Shown here: positions 17,630-26,272 of the stretch, piece after piece
Numbering within the stretch: position 1 is the first letter of the stretch
How the letters are laid out: the number at the start of each line of letters is the position of its first letter
Assembly (NCBI GenBank): GCA_028876495.1
Contig: JAGWRO010000006.1
Span: 1-32,992 of the forward strand
Source: Bacteroidota bacterium
GTDB lineage: Bacteria > Bacteroidota > Bacteroidia > Chitinophagales > Chitinophagaceae
DNA: 32,992 bases
Direction of reading: 5' to 3'
The notes under the pieces: generated by a model
What the model was told of the DNA's origin: nothing
Seen by the model: the letters and a program-made list of their open reading frames with translations, nothing else
The model's database searches: none
Made by a program: the position numbers and the translations under genes

Positions 17630-18520
17630 GTGAAAATTGAGCAAGTACTTGTACATTATTTATTAAAAAACAAACAGCTTACATTAAAGAGTATCGGAAC
17701 TTTTCATCTTGATGCCTCTATTCCTGATTCTGCAGATGCTGAAAAGCCGATCGTAATTCCCGAAAATGCAATCACCTTTACTTACGACTCCCGTGCTGCT
17801 GAAGATGAAGGCCTTGTAGATTTTATAGTTGAGCATACAAAAAAAATAAAACCATTGGCCGCCTCTGACCTTGATTCATTTCTTTCTTTGGGTCGTGAGT
17901 TTTTAAATATTGGTAAACCTTTCAATCTTCCTAACATTGGAACCCTTGAAAAATTAAATTCAGGAGTTTTGGCTTTTGTTCCCGGGCAGCTAATTGCACA
18001 GCGGATGGAACCAAACCGCATCAGGAATGAAGAAGAAGCCCAGGAACATGAAGAAAGCCTGTTTAATGATTATCAAAAAGAAAGAAAAGCAAACAACGGA
18101 GGGAAGATAGTACTAATGCTTTTAGTACTCGTCATACTTGGCTTTGCAGTTTGGGCAGTTTGGCGATACGCTTTTTCCAGGAAAGAAGTTGCAGAAAACC
18201 TTACTTCAACAGAAGGTATTGCACCCGTTAAAGATTCTGCTGATAAAGCGGATTCTGCAACTACCACAGAAGCAAAAACAACTCCTCCCGCTTCAGATAC
18301 TGTTTCATTCAATGTAGTTGTAAGCGAATATCGCACAAAAAATGCTGCTGAATTCAGGTTGAAAGAATTAAAAAGTTATCACCGTAACGTGATCTTATAT
18401 ACCGATGATTCAGCTATTTTTAAAATTGCCGAACCGTTTAATTTACCACTCTCCGATACAACCAAGATTCTGGATTCGTTAAGAGGTTATTACGCGACAA
18501 CTTATATAGAATTAAAATAA
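17630..18520 (+). CDS. HU-CCDC81 / SPOR domain membrane protein, probable divisome component
   Basis: The 296-residue protein starts with GTG. Its N-terminal part (1-about 130) resembles the paired HU-like CCDC81 domains of Bacteroidota: VHYLLKNKQLTLKSIGTFHLD and GKPFNLPNIGTLEKLNSGVL. A charged segment, one membrane helix (160-181, KIVLMLLVLVILGFAVWAVWRY), an Ala/Thr/Pro/Asp-rich linker (185-225) and a C-terminal SPOR-like domain (226-296, SFNVVVSEYRTKNAAEFRLKEL) follow. SPOR domains bind denuded peptidoglycan at division sites; HU-like folds often bind DNA, so the protein could link chromosome and septum, which is inference. The promoter is at 17581-17610. Confidence 0.82.
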   Translation: MKIEQVLVHYLLKNKQLTLKSIGTFHLDASIPDSADAEKPIVIPENAITFTYDSRAAEDEGLVDFIVEHTKKIKPLAASDLDSFLSLGREFLNIGKPFNLPNIGTLEKLNSGVLAFVPGQLIAQRMEPNRIRNEEEAQEHEESLFNDYQKERKANNGGKIVLMLLVLVILGFAVWAVWRYAFSRKEVAENLTSTEGIAPVKDSADKADSATTTEAKTTPPASDTVSFNVVVSEYRTKNAAEFRLKELKSYHRNVILYTDDSAIFKIAEPFNLPLSDTTKILDSLRGYYATTYIELK

Positions 18521-18538
18521 ATTATTCGATTTTTATTT

Positions 18539-19091
18539 TTAAGGCGCTTCTACTGTTTTTTCCTGAGCAAGTTCCGTTTCGTCCGGTATTGATTTTAAAT
18601 CGCGGTCAATTGAATACAAACTTTCTCCGGTCGCTTTTTCACCACCTGCAATTTTCAATTTATCAAGTATGTTCATAATTAAAGTTTCTTCTTCTGTTTG
18701 TTCTTTTACAAACCACTGCAGAAAGTTCCAGGTTGCGCAATCAGATTCATCAAAACTTTGTTTTACGATCTTATAAATTGATTTAGTATTTCCCACTTCC
18801 TGTTTAAAAGTTTTTTCAAAACAATCCATTACACTTACAGGAACTTCTCCCGGCCCTGGAATTGCATCAATTTTCACATTTGCTCCGCGTTCCAGAATGT
18901 ATTCCAGGAATTTCATCATGTGATTGCGTTCTTCATTGGCATGTCGAAATAAAAAATTAGCAATGCCCGTCGTATCCCTGTGAATCAGCCCAGCTTGCAT
19001 AAGATAAATAAATTTGGGATGCGTGCGCTTCTTTGGTCATTTGATCATTAAGAGCTTCACAAAGACTTTTACTCAACCTGTTTGTATTCAT
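18539..19091 (-). pseudogene. Ferritin with a single-base frameshift
   Basis: From ATG 19091 the frame reads MNTNRLSKSLCEALNDQM, KEAHASQIYLSYASWADSQGYDG and then hits a stop. One base further on, the other frame continues IANFLFRHANEERNHMMKFLEYIL... to the stop at 18539. Removing one C from CCC at 18966-18968 (one G in the gene sense) joins them into a 183-residue bacterial ferritin, the normal length. Iron-site residues are present: E in KEAHAS, E-E-x-x-H in NEERNH, E in EQTEEETL. The change is either a true mutation or a base-calling error. The downstream frame alone (from 19000) would lack the first ferritin helix. Confidence 0.85.
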
Positions 19092-19236
19092 ATTTTTTAA
19101 TTAAATAGTGAAAGATTAAAATATAAATACAGAACCACAAAAAAAGGTCCACAATCTTTTTACAATAAAAACAGGGAAAGCCAAAACATTCAGGTAAAAA
19201 TTTACCTAAACAAATAAAAAAATGATACGCAGGGTA

Positions 19237-19338
19237 CTATAGGTTGATGGAGATGAGAAATAATATACCTAAAATTTCAAAAATAGTAACCAGTATAATA
19301 CCTCTAAAGGCCATACTTTCTTCGCTTTTTTCTTTCAT
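19237..19338 (-). CDS. 33-residue single-pass membrane peptide
   Basis: An ATG at 19338 opens MKEKSEESMAFRGIILVTIF... ending EILGILFLISINL and a TAG at 19237-19239. A charged N-terminus is followed by one hydrophobic segment of about 20 residues. TACTTTTG (19367-19374, minus) is a consensus -7 element, giving a leader of about 22 nt. The rest of 19092-19610 holds no other gene. The function is unknown. Size, promoter and topology fit a small membrane protein, but homology could not be tested. Confidence 0.45.
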   Translation of the reverse strand: MKEKSEESMAFRGIILVTIFEILGILFLISINL

Positions 19339-19610
19339 TTTATATATTTATGAGTTTAAGGTTGGGCAAAAGTAAAGCGAAAAATCAAAAATAAAAAACC
19401 GTTATTGATTTTCTTTTTAAAAATCTTTGAAAGATAATTTCAGACCTGGTTTACTACCTCCACTTTAATAGTCATTAAAGTAAAAATGTAAAATACAATG
19501 CCTGAAAAATTGAAAATAAACCGGCAACGATTAAAATAAGAATCCTGTTTTTTTGTTTGATTACTATTGAAATATAAACAGGGTTTATTAAATGCCGATA
19601 ATAAAATTAT

Positions 19611-20876
19611 TTAATTCTGCAAGGCTGTATCCTTGACTTCTGAAGAATTTCCTGTAAATTCTTTAATGAGCTCTTCAATTGTTTTATCACAATCAAAAAA
19701 AGAAACTATTTTTTTTATAACTCCTTCTACCAAGGCATCGGGACAACTTGCACCGCTGGTTAGTAAAATTTTCAGAGGCTTTTTTTCTGGTAGATAAGAA
19801 AGAGAAGTTACTTCTTCCTTACGATGAATTTTGTAATGATTGATTTGTTTTGAAGAAATGATTTCAGCTTCTGACCTTATAAAATAAGTGGGCAATTTTG
19901 CCTCGCACAATTCTACCAGGTGTGATGTATTAGAGCTGTTATATCCACCTACCACAATGGCCAAATCTGCAGGTGTATCAAGCAAAGAATATACTGCGCT
20001 CTGGTTATCATTGGTTGCATAGCAAAGTGTATCTCTCGTGTCGGCAAATCTTTGTTCAATATTTGATTCAGACAGATTATATTTCTGCATGATTACCTGT
20101 TTCAAATATTCTGAAATTGCTTGTGTATCGCTGGCCAACATGGTTGTTTGATTTACCACGCCAATTCTTTCGAGATCCGTCTCCACATTAAAACCATCAG
20201 AATATTGTCCTTCAAATTCAGTGTAAAAATCTTTCGGATCTTTTTCTCCTAAAATATAGGCTGAAAGTTCGATGGCCTCATTCATGTCTTTTACAACTAT
20301 GGTTGGTGAATTAACTGCGCTATGGCTAAAAGTTGCGCGCGTTTCTTCATGTTGCGGTTTTCCATGAACTACCACTGAATAATTATTTTTAGCGATAGCC
20401 TGGGCACGATTCCAAACTTTTTCAACAAACGGGCAGGTAGTGTTGTATTGCTCAATTTCAACACCTGCATCCAGCAGCTTTTGTTCGATCTGTAAAGTAG
20501 TTCCAAAAGCCGGGATTACAACAATGTCCCCGGGATTAATTTTTTCAAAAGGAATAATGGTATTGCCTTTTGTATCCATTAAAAATTCTACGCCCCTGCT
20601 TTTTAGATCGTCATTTACCTGCGGATTATGGATCATTTCGCTCAACAGATAAATCTTTTTACCAGGGTTTTCCTTGATAGTTCTGAAAGAGATTTCGATA
20701 GCATTTTCAACACCATAACAAAAACCGAAATGGCGCGCCAGAAATATTTGAACTTTTCCGAAATCCAAACAAGTAGGCGCAAAATCTTTCTTTAAATTAT
20801 CATCAGCTTTGCGCTTATTTTTAATCGCTGTAATCAGTGAACTCCGGTAAAAAACAGGAACATCAAATTTTTTCAT
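19611..20876 (-). CDS. ispH: 4-hydroxy-3-methylbut-2-enyl diphosphate reductase, long form
   Basis: IspH makes IPP and DMAPP in the last step of the MEP isoprenoid pathway with a [4Fe-4S] cluster. Cluster cysteines are C53 (HFGFCYGVENA), C148 (NTTCPFVEKVW) and C285 (DTLCYATNDNQ). Substrate histidines lie in MIHNPQVNDD and VVVHGKPQHEETRA, which also has the catalytic Glu. At 421 residues it is about 100 longer than E. coli IspH, with an N-terminal extension and the inserts seen in the plant/cyanobacterial type. TAACTTTG (20896-20903, minus) is a -7 element 19 bp before the ATG. No other MEP genes are here. Confidence 0.95.
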   Translation of the reverse strand: MKKFDVPVFYRSSLITAIKNKRKADDNLKKDFAPTCLDFGKVQIFLARHFGFCYGVENAIEISFRTIKENPGKKIYLLSEMIHNPQVNDDLKSRGVEFLMDTKGNTIIPFEKINPGDIVVIPAFGTTLQIEQKLLDAGVEIEQYNTTCPFVEKVWNRAQAIAKNNYSVVVHGKPQHEETRATFSHSAVNSPTIVVKDMNEAIELSAYILGEKDPKDFYTEFEGQYSDGFNVETDLERIGVVNQTTMLASDTQAISEYLKQVIMQKYNLSESNIEQRFADTRDTLCYATNDNQSAVYSLLDTPADLAIVVGGYNSSNTSHLVELCEAKLPTYFIRSEAEIISSKQINHYKIHRKEEVTSLSYLPEKKPLKILLTSGASCPDALVEGVIKKIVSFFDCDKTIEELIKEFTGNSSEVKDTALQN

Positions 20877-20975
20877 ATCGGGCTGCTTTCAGCTACAAAG
20901 TTACAATCTACATTTCATGCAAATCTTCAGTAAGAATATTTATGATTAATTTTATTTTTTTTAAGTAAGTAAATT

Positions 20976-22274
20976 ATGTCGAATAAAAAATCAAAGAACA
21001 TGCATCCGAAGTGGAGTTATTCCACCAATATTTATGAAGTAAATGTGCGTCAATATACGCAGGAAGGCACTTTCAGTGCTTTCGCACAACACTTACCACG
21101 GTTAAAAGATATGGGCGTAAAGGTTTTGTGGTTTATGCCTGTGCAGCCAATTAGTAAAAAAGGCCGTATTGGTTCGCTCGGTAGTTATTATGCTGCGAAT
21201 GATTATGCAGCGATAAATCCGGAATTTGGAACGATAGATGATTTTAAGGCGCTGATAAAAGAGGCGCATGAAATGGGGTTTAAATGCATTATGGATTTTG
21301 TTGCCGATCACGCCGGTAATGATCATCCGTGGCTTCAGGAACATCCTGAGTATTTTGTAAAGGGAGAAGATAATGAGTTTATACATCCTCATGGATGGTC
21401 TGATGTGTGTGAATTCAATTATTCTGTTCCTGAAGTGTGGAAAAGCATGACTGATGTTCTTAAATTTTGGATTACCGAATATGACATTGATGGATTTCGT
21501 TGCGATATGGCACACCTTGTTACTTTAGATTTTTGGATTTATGCAAAAAAGAAAGTATCGAAATTAAAAGAAGGCTTGTTTTGGTTAGGCGAATGTGAAG
21601 AGCCGGAATATCACCAGGTTTTCGATGCCACTTATACATGGAAATGGATGCATGCTTCAGAAGAGTTTTATCATCATAAAATGAACCTGCAAAGTTTGCT
21701 TACTGTATTGTATAAAACGGTTACTGAATTTCCGTGTAATGCGTTCAGACTTTACTTTACCTCCAATCATGATGAAAATAGCTGGAACGGAACTGAGTAC
21801 GAAAAATACGGGGACGCCGCGAAATTGTTGGCGGTATTTTCATGCACCTGGGATGGAATTCCATTGATCTATTCAGGGCAGGAATTACCGAATAAAAAAA
21901 GACTAAAATTTTTTGATAAAGACCAGATTGATTGGAATGGAAAATTTGAGTTACACGACTTCTATAAAACATTGCTTACTTTAAAATCCACTAATAAGGC
22001 ATTGCGGGCGGGAGATCCTGAGGTACTTACTCAAATTATTTCTCATCCTGAAGATCACCAGGTTTTCGCGTATCTGCGTAAATACAAATCAAGCCAGGTT
22101 TTGGTGATTTTAAATTGTTGTGACCAGGGATTAAATTTCCAGGTAAAAAATGTGAAGGGCTTATTTAAAAATTTATTTTGGAATGATGATATTGATTTCG
22201 AACTGAAGAGCGAAGTATGGTTAAACCCCTGGGATTATTTGGTGTTTGAAAGGATTCCAATGTTGTCCAGATAA
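20976..22274 (+). CDS. GH13 alpha-amylase-family enzyme, cytoplasmic
   Basis: The 432-residue protein has no signal peptide. The four GH13 regions are present: MDFVADHAG (106-114), GFRCDMAHL (173-181, nucleophile D177), LGECEEPE (204-211, acid/base E206) and FTSNHDENSW (261-270, D266). A C-terminal beta domain (about 350-432) ends the protein. It should hydrolyse or rearrange alpha-1,4-glucans in the cytoplasm; the short length and missing starch-binding modules suggest maltodextrin or trehalose-type substrates, which cannot be resolved by eye. No glycogen or maltose genes are adjacent. A second in-frame ATG at 21000 is a possible start. Confidence 0.87.
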   Translation: MSNKKSKNMHPKWSYSTNIYEVNVRQYTQEGTFSAFAQHLPRLKDMGVKVLWFMPVQPISKKGRIGSLGSYYAANDYAAINPEFGTIDDFKALIKEAHEMGFKCIMDFVADHAGNDHPWLQEHPEYFVKGEDNEFIHPHGWSDVCEFNYSVPEVWKSMTDVLKFWITEYDIDGFRCDMAHLVTLDFWIYAKKKVSKLKEGLFWLGECEEPEYHQVFDATYTWKWMHASEEFYHHKMNLQSLLTVLYKTVTEFPCNAFRLYFTSNHDENSWNGTEYEKYGDAAKLLAVFSCTWDGIPLIYSGQELPNKKRLKFFDKDQIDWNGKFELHDFYKTLLTLKSTNKALRAGDPEVLTQIISHPEDHQVFAYLRKYKSSQVLVILNCCDQGLNFQVKNVKGLFKNLFWNDDIDFELKSEVWLNPWDYLVFERIPMLSR

Positions 22275-22362
22275 GACCTTCATTCATTAAATACATCATT
22301 TTTTACTTAGTTAAAATTAATTGACCAAATAAGCGTTATAGCGTAATACCAAAGTAAAAAGG

Positions 22363-22370
22363 TATATTTG
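22363..22370 (+). promoter_or_regulatory. -7 element and long leader of the DEAD-box helicase gene
   Basis: TATATTTG matches TAnnTTTG; no TTG lies at the right distance upstream. Transcription from here would give a leader of about 130 nt before the TTG start at 22508. Long leaders are common for cold-induced helicase genes elsewhere; regulation here is inference. Confidence 0.5.
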
Positions 22371-22507
22371 CGCATTATTCTCCTACTTAGCAGACTGGAT
22401 CTTCTTTACTAAAAGCTCATCAAGTCATAGGTTTTGAGCATACAAGCAAACAAACTTTCAGAAACCAATTTTTCAGGGAAGTTATCATTTACATTAAAAC
22501 AATAAAA

Positions 22508-23749
22508 TTGTTATTTAAAGAATTACATTTAATAGCGCCCATATTGAAGGCGCTCGAAACCGAAGGTTATACAGAACCAACCCCCATTCAGGAACAGGCA
22601 ATTCCTCATGTTCTTCGCGGAAAAGATCTTTTAGGATGTGCACAAACAGGCACTGGTAAAACCGCTGCTTTTGCAATTCCTATTTTGCAAAACCTGATTT
22701 TGCAACAAAACGAAGATGGGCACAATAATAATATTAAAGCATTGATCTTAACGCCAACACGTGAATTGGCCATACAAATAGATGAAAGTTTTGAAGCGTA
22801 CGGCAAACACACCGGCATAACACATGCCGTTATTTATGGTGGTGTTTCCCAGTTTCATCAAACCAATCAATTACGTCGTGGCGTGGATGTTCTTATCGCA
22901 ACTCCGGGAAGATTACTGGATCTTATTTCACAGAAATTCGTGAATTTAAAAAACCTGAAAATGTTTGTGCTGGATGAAGCAGATCGCATGCTCGATATGG
23001 GCTTTATTAACGATGTGCGGAAAATCATTGCTATTATTCCTGAAAAAAGACAGACCTTATTTTTCTCTGCAACTATGCCGCCTGAAATAACCAGGCTTTC
23101 TTCTTCAATTTTAAATAATCCTGTAAGAGTAGAAGTAACGCCTGTTTCATCAACTGCTGAAAATGTAGATCAGCATATTTACCTGGTTGAAAAAAATGAC
23201 AAGCGTCAATTGTTGATCCATCTTTTGAAAACAGGAACTATTCAAAATGCACTTGTATTTACAAGAACAAAATACGGTGCTGATAAAATCGCCAGAGAAC
23301 TTCATCGTGCCAATATAAAAGCTGATGCGATACACGGCAACAAAACACAAAATGCACGTCAGAAAGCATTAAGCAATTTTAAAGAAGGGAAAATCCGGGT
23401 GCTTGTTGCTACGGATATTGCAGCACGAGGAATTGATGTGGATGATCTGAGCCATGTGATCAATTTTGAATTACCGAATATTCCTGAAACCTATGTTCAT
23501 CGCATCGGCCGTACAGGAAGAGCAGGCAATTCAGGTTCTGCACTTTCATTTTGCGATATGGAAGAAAGAGCTTACTTGCGTGATATTCATAAGCTGATTG
23601 AAAAAACGATTCCGGTGGTTGAAGATCATCCTTATGCGAGCAATATGCGTTTTGTACAAACACCGGTTTCTTCAAATAACCTTATGAATCGCAAGCCTGC
23701 TTCACACAGTGGTTTCAGAAGAGCAAGAAGCTGGAGCCAGGGTAGATAA
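22508..23749 (+). CDS. DEAD-box ATP-dependent RNA helicase, RhlE-like
   Basis: The 413-residue helicase has all motifs in order: Q motif (F3 to Q28, TEPTPIQEQ), motif I AQTGTGKT (45-52), PTRELA, GG, TPGRLLDL, DEAD (156-159), SAT (187-189), then LVFTRTK, ATDIAARGIDV and HRIGRTGRAG. The short tail is basic (SGFRRARSWSQGR), which helps RNA binding. It would unwind RNA in ribosome assembly or mRNA decay. The start codon appears to be TTG: the frame has no ATG back to the stop at 22388-22390, and LFKELHLIAPIL at 22508 matches the usual start of the family. It is followed by a terminator at 23779. Confidence 0.94.
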   Translation: MLFKELHLIAPILKALETEGYTEPTPIQEQAIPHVLRGKDLLGCAQTGTGKTAAFAIPILQNLILQQNEDGHNNNIKALILTPTRELAIQIDESFEAYGKHTGITHAVIYGGVSQFHQTNQLRRGVDVLIATPGRLLDLISQKFVNLKNLKMFVLDEADRMLDMGFINDVRKIIAIIPEKRQTLFFSATMPPEITRLSSSILNNPVRVEVTPVSSTAENVDQHIYLVEKNDKRQLLIHLLKTGTIQNALVFTRTKYGADKIARELHRANIKADAIHGNKTQNARQKALSNFKEGKIRVLVATDIAARGIDVDDLSHVINFELPNIPETYVHRIGRTGRAGNSGSALSFCDMEERAYLRDIHKLIEKTIPVVEDHPYASNMRFVQTPVSSNNLMNRKPASHSGFRRARSWSQGR

Positions 23750-23778
23750 GAAATACTTTTATTTTATTATAAAATCTA

Positions 23779-23808
23779 ATGGTAACCTTTTCGGGTTGCC
23801 ATTTTTTA
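23779..23808 (+). terminator. Intrinsic terminator after the DEAD-box helicase gene
   Basis: A 9-bp stem ATGGTAACC/GGTTGCCAT (one G-T pair, loop TTTTCG) is followed by a T tract. It lies 29 bp after the helicase stop. Confidence 0.85.
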
Positions 23809-23868
23809 TAGTAAACAAATATTTAATGGAGATTTTTATTTACCAACAAAAATTATTAAAACAGAACT

Positions 23869-24795
23869 TTAATAAAAAGTCCTGGTAAGCCTTCCGATCA
23901 TAACACCCTGATGATAGATTTGCATGGCATATTTTCCTTTCTGGAAATTATGAGAATCGATAGAAAATACAAGGCGGTTGCCGTTATCTTTTACATTATC
24001 AAAATGCAACAAAGCTGAATAAACTTTACTTCCCGCTTTGGTTTCAAAAGTACCGGATTCCCAGGCAGAATTTAATAAGGTTTTCCCGTTAGGTTGAACT
24101 ACCACTACATAAATGGCGGTGTTTTTATTGGAAGGTTTTACATTGATTTGAAATGATCCATACAGCCTTTCTGTGTTGGCAGCAATGTTGGTTTCTTTCT
24201 TGTCATTACTAACCGATATACCCACAAAGCGTAAATGTGAAACGAGCAAGGGTAAAGTGTAGGCAGAACTTGCCAGGCGTTTGGTGGAATGTGTAGATGA
24301 GGTGACCTTGGCAGGAGTTTCTTTTTTCTCTAATAGTTGCTTTACCATTTCATTTAACCGCGCATTTTCTTCAGCTACTTCATTGTTCTGTTTTCTTAAT
24401 TCTTCAACACTTTGTTGTAACTGCGAAATTTTATCGCTTGCCACCGACATATCTGCCGATGAACTTTTGTTTCTTAATATTTCTGCTATTTCATTTTTTA
24501 ACTTGTTGAACTCTATTAATTTTAATGCCAGCGTTTTGTCAGCAGATGAATCTAAAGACGCCGAATCATTTGTAGTCCCTAACTCATCAACCGTACTATT
24601 TAAAAGGGTTTGCAGTGAATCTCTCATAGAGATTTTATGAACCATCACAGGTTCCTGCTGAATGGTTTGAGCAACAGGTTGTGCCTTGCTTTTTGCAAAA
24701 TAAAAATGATATCCCCAGATCGAAATTAAAATGAATGAGATGGTGACAACAGTAAGCGAGAAAATAAGCAGGTATAAAGATTTACGATCTTTCAT
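23869..24795 (-). CDS. Membrane-anchored coiled-coil envelope protein, unknown function
   Basis: The 308-residue protein has an N-terminal membrane anchor (about 8-28, LYLLIFSLTVVTISFILISIW), then a Ser/Ala-rich low-complexity stretch, a coiled coil (about 90-158, KISQLQQSVEELRKQNNEVAE and following heptads), a Ser/Thr linker, and a C-terminal beta-rich domain (about 180-308) with FQINVKPSNKNTAIYVVVV, TFETKAGSKVYSALLHF and KGKYAMQIYHQGVMIGR. It looks like a periplasmic spacer-plus-sandwich protein. I do not recognise a family. It lies 50 bp downstream of the secreted Ppx/GppA-like gene on the same strand, and also has its own TATTTTTG element (24822-24829, minus). Confidence 0.75.
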   Translation of the reverse strand: MKDRKSLYLLIFSLTVVTISFILISIWGYHFYFAKSKAQPVAQTIQQEPVMVHKISMRDSLQTLLNSTVDELGTTNDSASLDSSADKTLALKLIEFNKLKNEIAEILRNKSSSADMSVASDKISQLQQSVEELRKQNNEVAEENARLNEMVKQLLEKKETPAKVTSSTHSTKRLASSAYTLPLLVSHLRFVGISVSNDKKETNIAANTERLYGSFQINVKPSNKNTAIYVVVVQPNGKTLLNSAWESGTFETKAGSKVYSALLHFDNVKDNGNRLVFSIDSHNFQKGKYAMQIYHQGVMIGRLTRTFY

Positions 24796-24845
24796 ATTAA
24801 TATCGGTAATGTATTTTCTTGCAAAAATATCTATTTTAAAAAGAA

Positions 24846-25997
24846 TTACTCGCCTATACTTTTATTTACATAAGCCGAAATCCAACCTACCTCACCGTTT
24901 TTTATCAAATAAAACTGCTTTCTTTCGTAAAGGCCATCAAACTGGCGCATGATTTTCAATAATAATCCCGAAGCCGCAAGCATCGCCCGTTGATCAAAAA
25001 CTTTATTGACTGTTTTTATCTCCTGTGCAATTGCAACTTTATCAAGCGTGTTATCATTAATTCGTTTTATCAACTGCTTTTCAGAAAATGCATTGTAGTC
25101 TGAGTATAACTTTTCGCTAAACTTCTCTACCTGCTCGTAAGTTACAGGCACTACAGGATCATCATTCAGTTCAGGGAACAATAAGGTAGCAGTAGCCCAT
25201 GCAGCGCCGCCGCTGAAAGCCACATTATCGCTCATATTGTAAGCGCCGCTTACATTAACAGCATAGGTTATTTCTTTATTTGCATCGCCTTGTAGAACCC
25301 GTTGCAGTTGCCTGTAATAATTGTTGATGGAATTGTCTCCATCCAGCCTGTTAATTGCAGCATTGTCAGTGCTTTGCGTGCCCCATGTAAGTTGGAACAA
25401 TTTAATATGATCCGTATTGTCGTTCGGAAAATAGCCTCCTTTGGTGTTGCCACTACCTATATCAATCAAAAAAGTAGTGAAACGTTTTGATTCAGGAACT
25501 ATTCCAAGGTGTGAGAGCCTTGCTTCTTCTGCTGCATCTATTACTGCTACCTTACGCGAAGAATCATTGATTCTTATTTTAAAGGAATCTATTAATGTCT
25601 GTATCCACGGCATCCTTTTACTTTTTTCTGCCGAAACCTTTACACCGCTGCTGACTACTGTATAAATTCTGGTAGCTGGAATATGGTAAAAATTAAAAGC
25701 AGTATTGTAAAGGTAAGAAATGGCCTGCAGGCTGGTTTTAAAAGTAGCAGGTGTAAATGAAATAAAATCAGTATTTATAGCAGTATCAAGAAGAATACTG
25801 TAATTAGAGGTTGTTCTTGAATTTTTATTCATCTCTATTAAACTCATTTTTACACCTTTGGATCCTACTTCAATACCTGCGTATATAGTGGAGCGTTTGT
25901 ATTTTAAATTTAAAGCCTGCTGGGCTGACAATAAAAAACAGCCAAAAAAAATAAAAGCAGATGACAAAAAAAAGCGTTTCAATATAGGGTTTATCAT
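24846..25997 (-). CDS. Secreted Ppx/GppA-like ASKHA-fold protein
   Basis: The 383-residue protein starts with a Sec signal peptide (MINPILKRFFLSSAFIFF...LLSA, cleavage near 25). Three motifs follow the exopolyphosphatase/pppGpp phosphatase pattern: YAGIEVGSKGVKMSLIE (39-55, first phosphate loop), VIDAAEEARLSHLGI (152-166, compare V-I-S-G-E-E-E-A-R-L with the catalytic Glu), and LIDIGSGNTKGGYF (177-190, compare D-I-G-G-G-S-T-E). In the last the usual Glu is Lys. The C-terminal half is helical and not recognised. Ppx/GppA enzymes are cytoplasmic, so export is unexpected. It may hydrolyse a phosphate chain in the periplasm or be a non-catalytic sensor. It is likely cotranscribed with the coiled-coil protein downstream. 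Confidence 0.7.
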   Translation of the reverse strand: MINPILKRFFLSSAFIFFGCFLLSAQQALNLKYKRSTIYAGIEVGSKGVKMSLIEMNKNSRTTSNYSILLDTAINTDFISFTPATFKTSLQAISYLYNTAFNFYHIPATRIYTVVSSGVKVSAEKSKRMPWIQTLIDSFKIRINDSSRKVAVIDAAEEARLSHLGIVPESKRFTTFLIDIGSGNTKGGYFPNDNTDHIKLFQLTWGTQSTDNAAINRLDGDNSINNYYRQLQRVLQGDANKEITYAVNVSGAYNMSDNVAFSGGAAWATATLLFPELNDDPVVPVTYEQVEKFSEKLYSDYNAFSEKQLIKRINDNTLDKVAIAQEIKTVNKVFDQRAMLAASGLLLKIMRQFDGLYERKQFYLIKNGEVGWISAYVNKSIGE

Positions 25998-26272
25998 GGT
26001 TAACTCAGGTTTATTTAAAAGTACTAAAAAGCAAAACCCAATTTTGTTTTTACGGAAATTGTGGAAAGAATGTTCATAGCGAATGCTTGATTTTAAGGGG
26101 ATTTACAAAAGAACTTAAGATTTTTACCGGTTGTTTTTCTCTTTTATTTTCGACATCCAATTAATTGATCCCCCTGTTAATTAAATAATAGCAGACAGAG
26201 ATTTACCAAACATTTTTAATATTGCCTTTTTACCCTATTTTTGCAGCCCTAAAAATTAAGTAATTACCTGAT

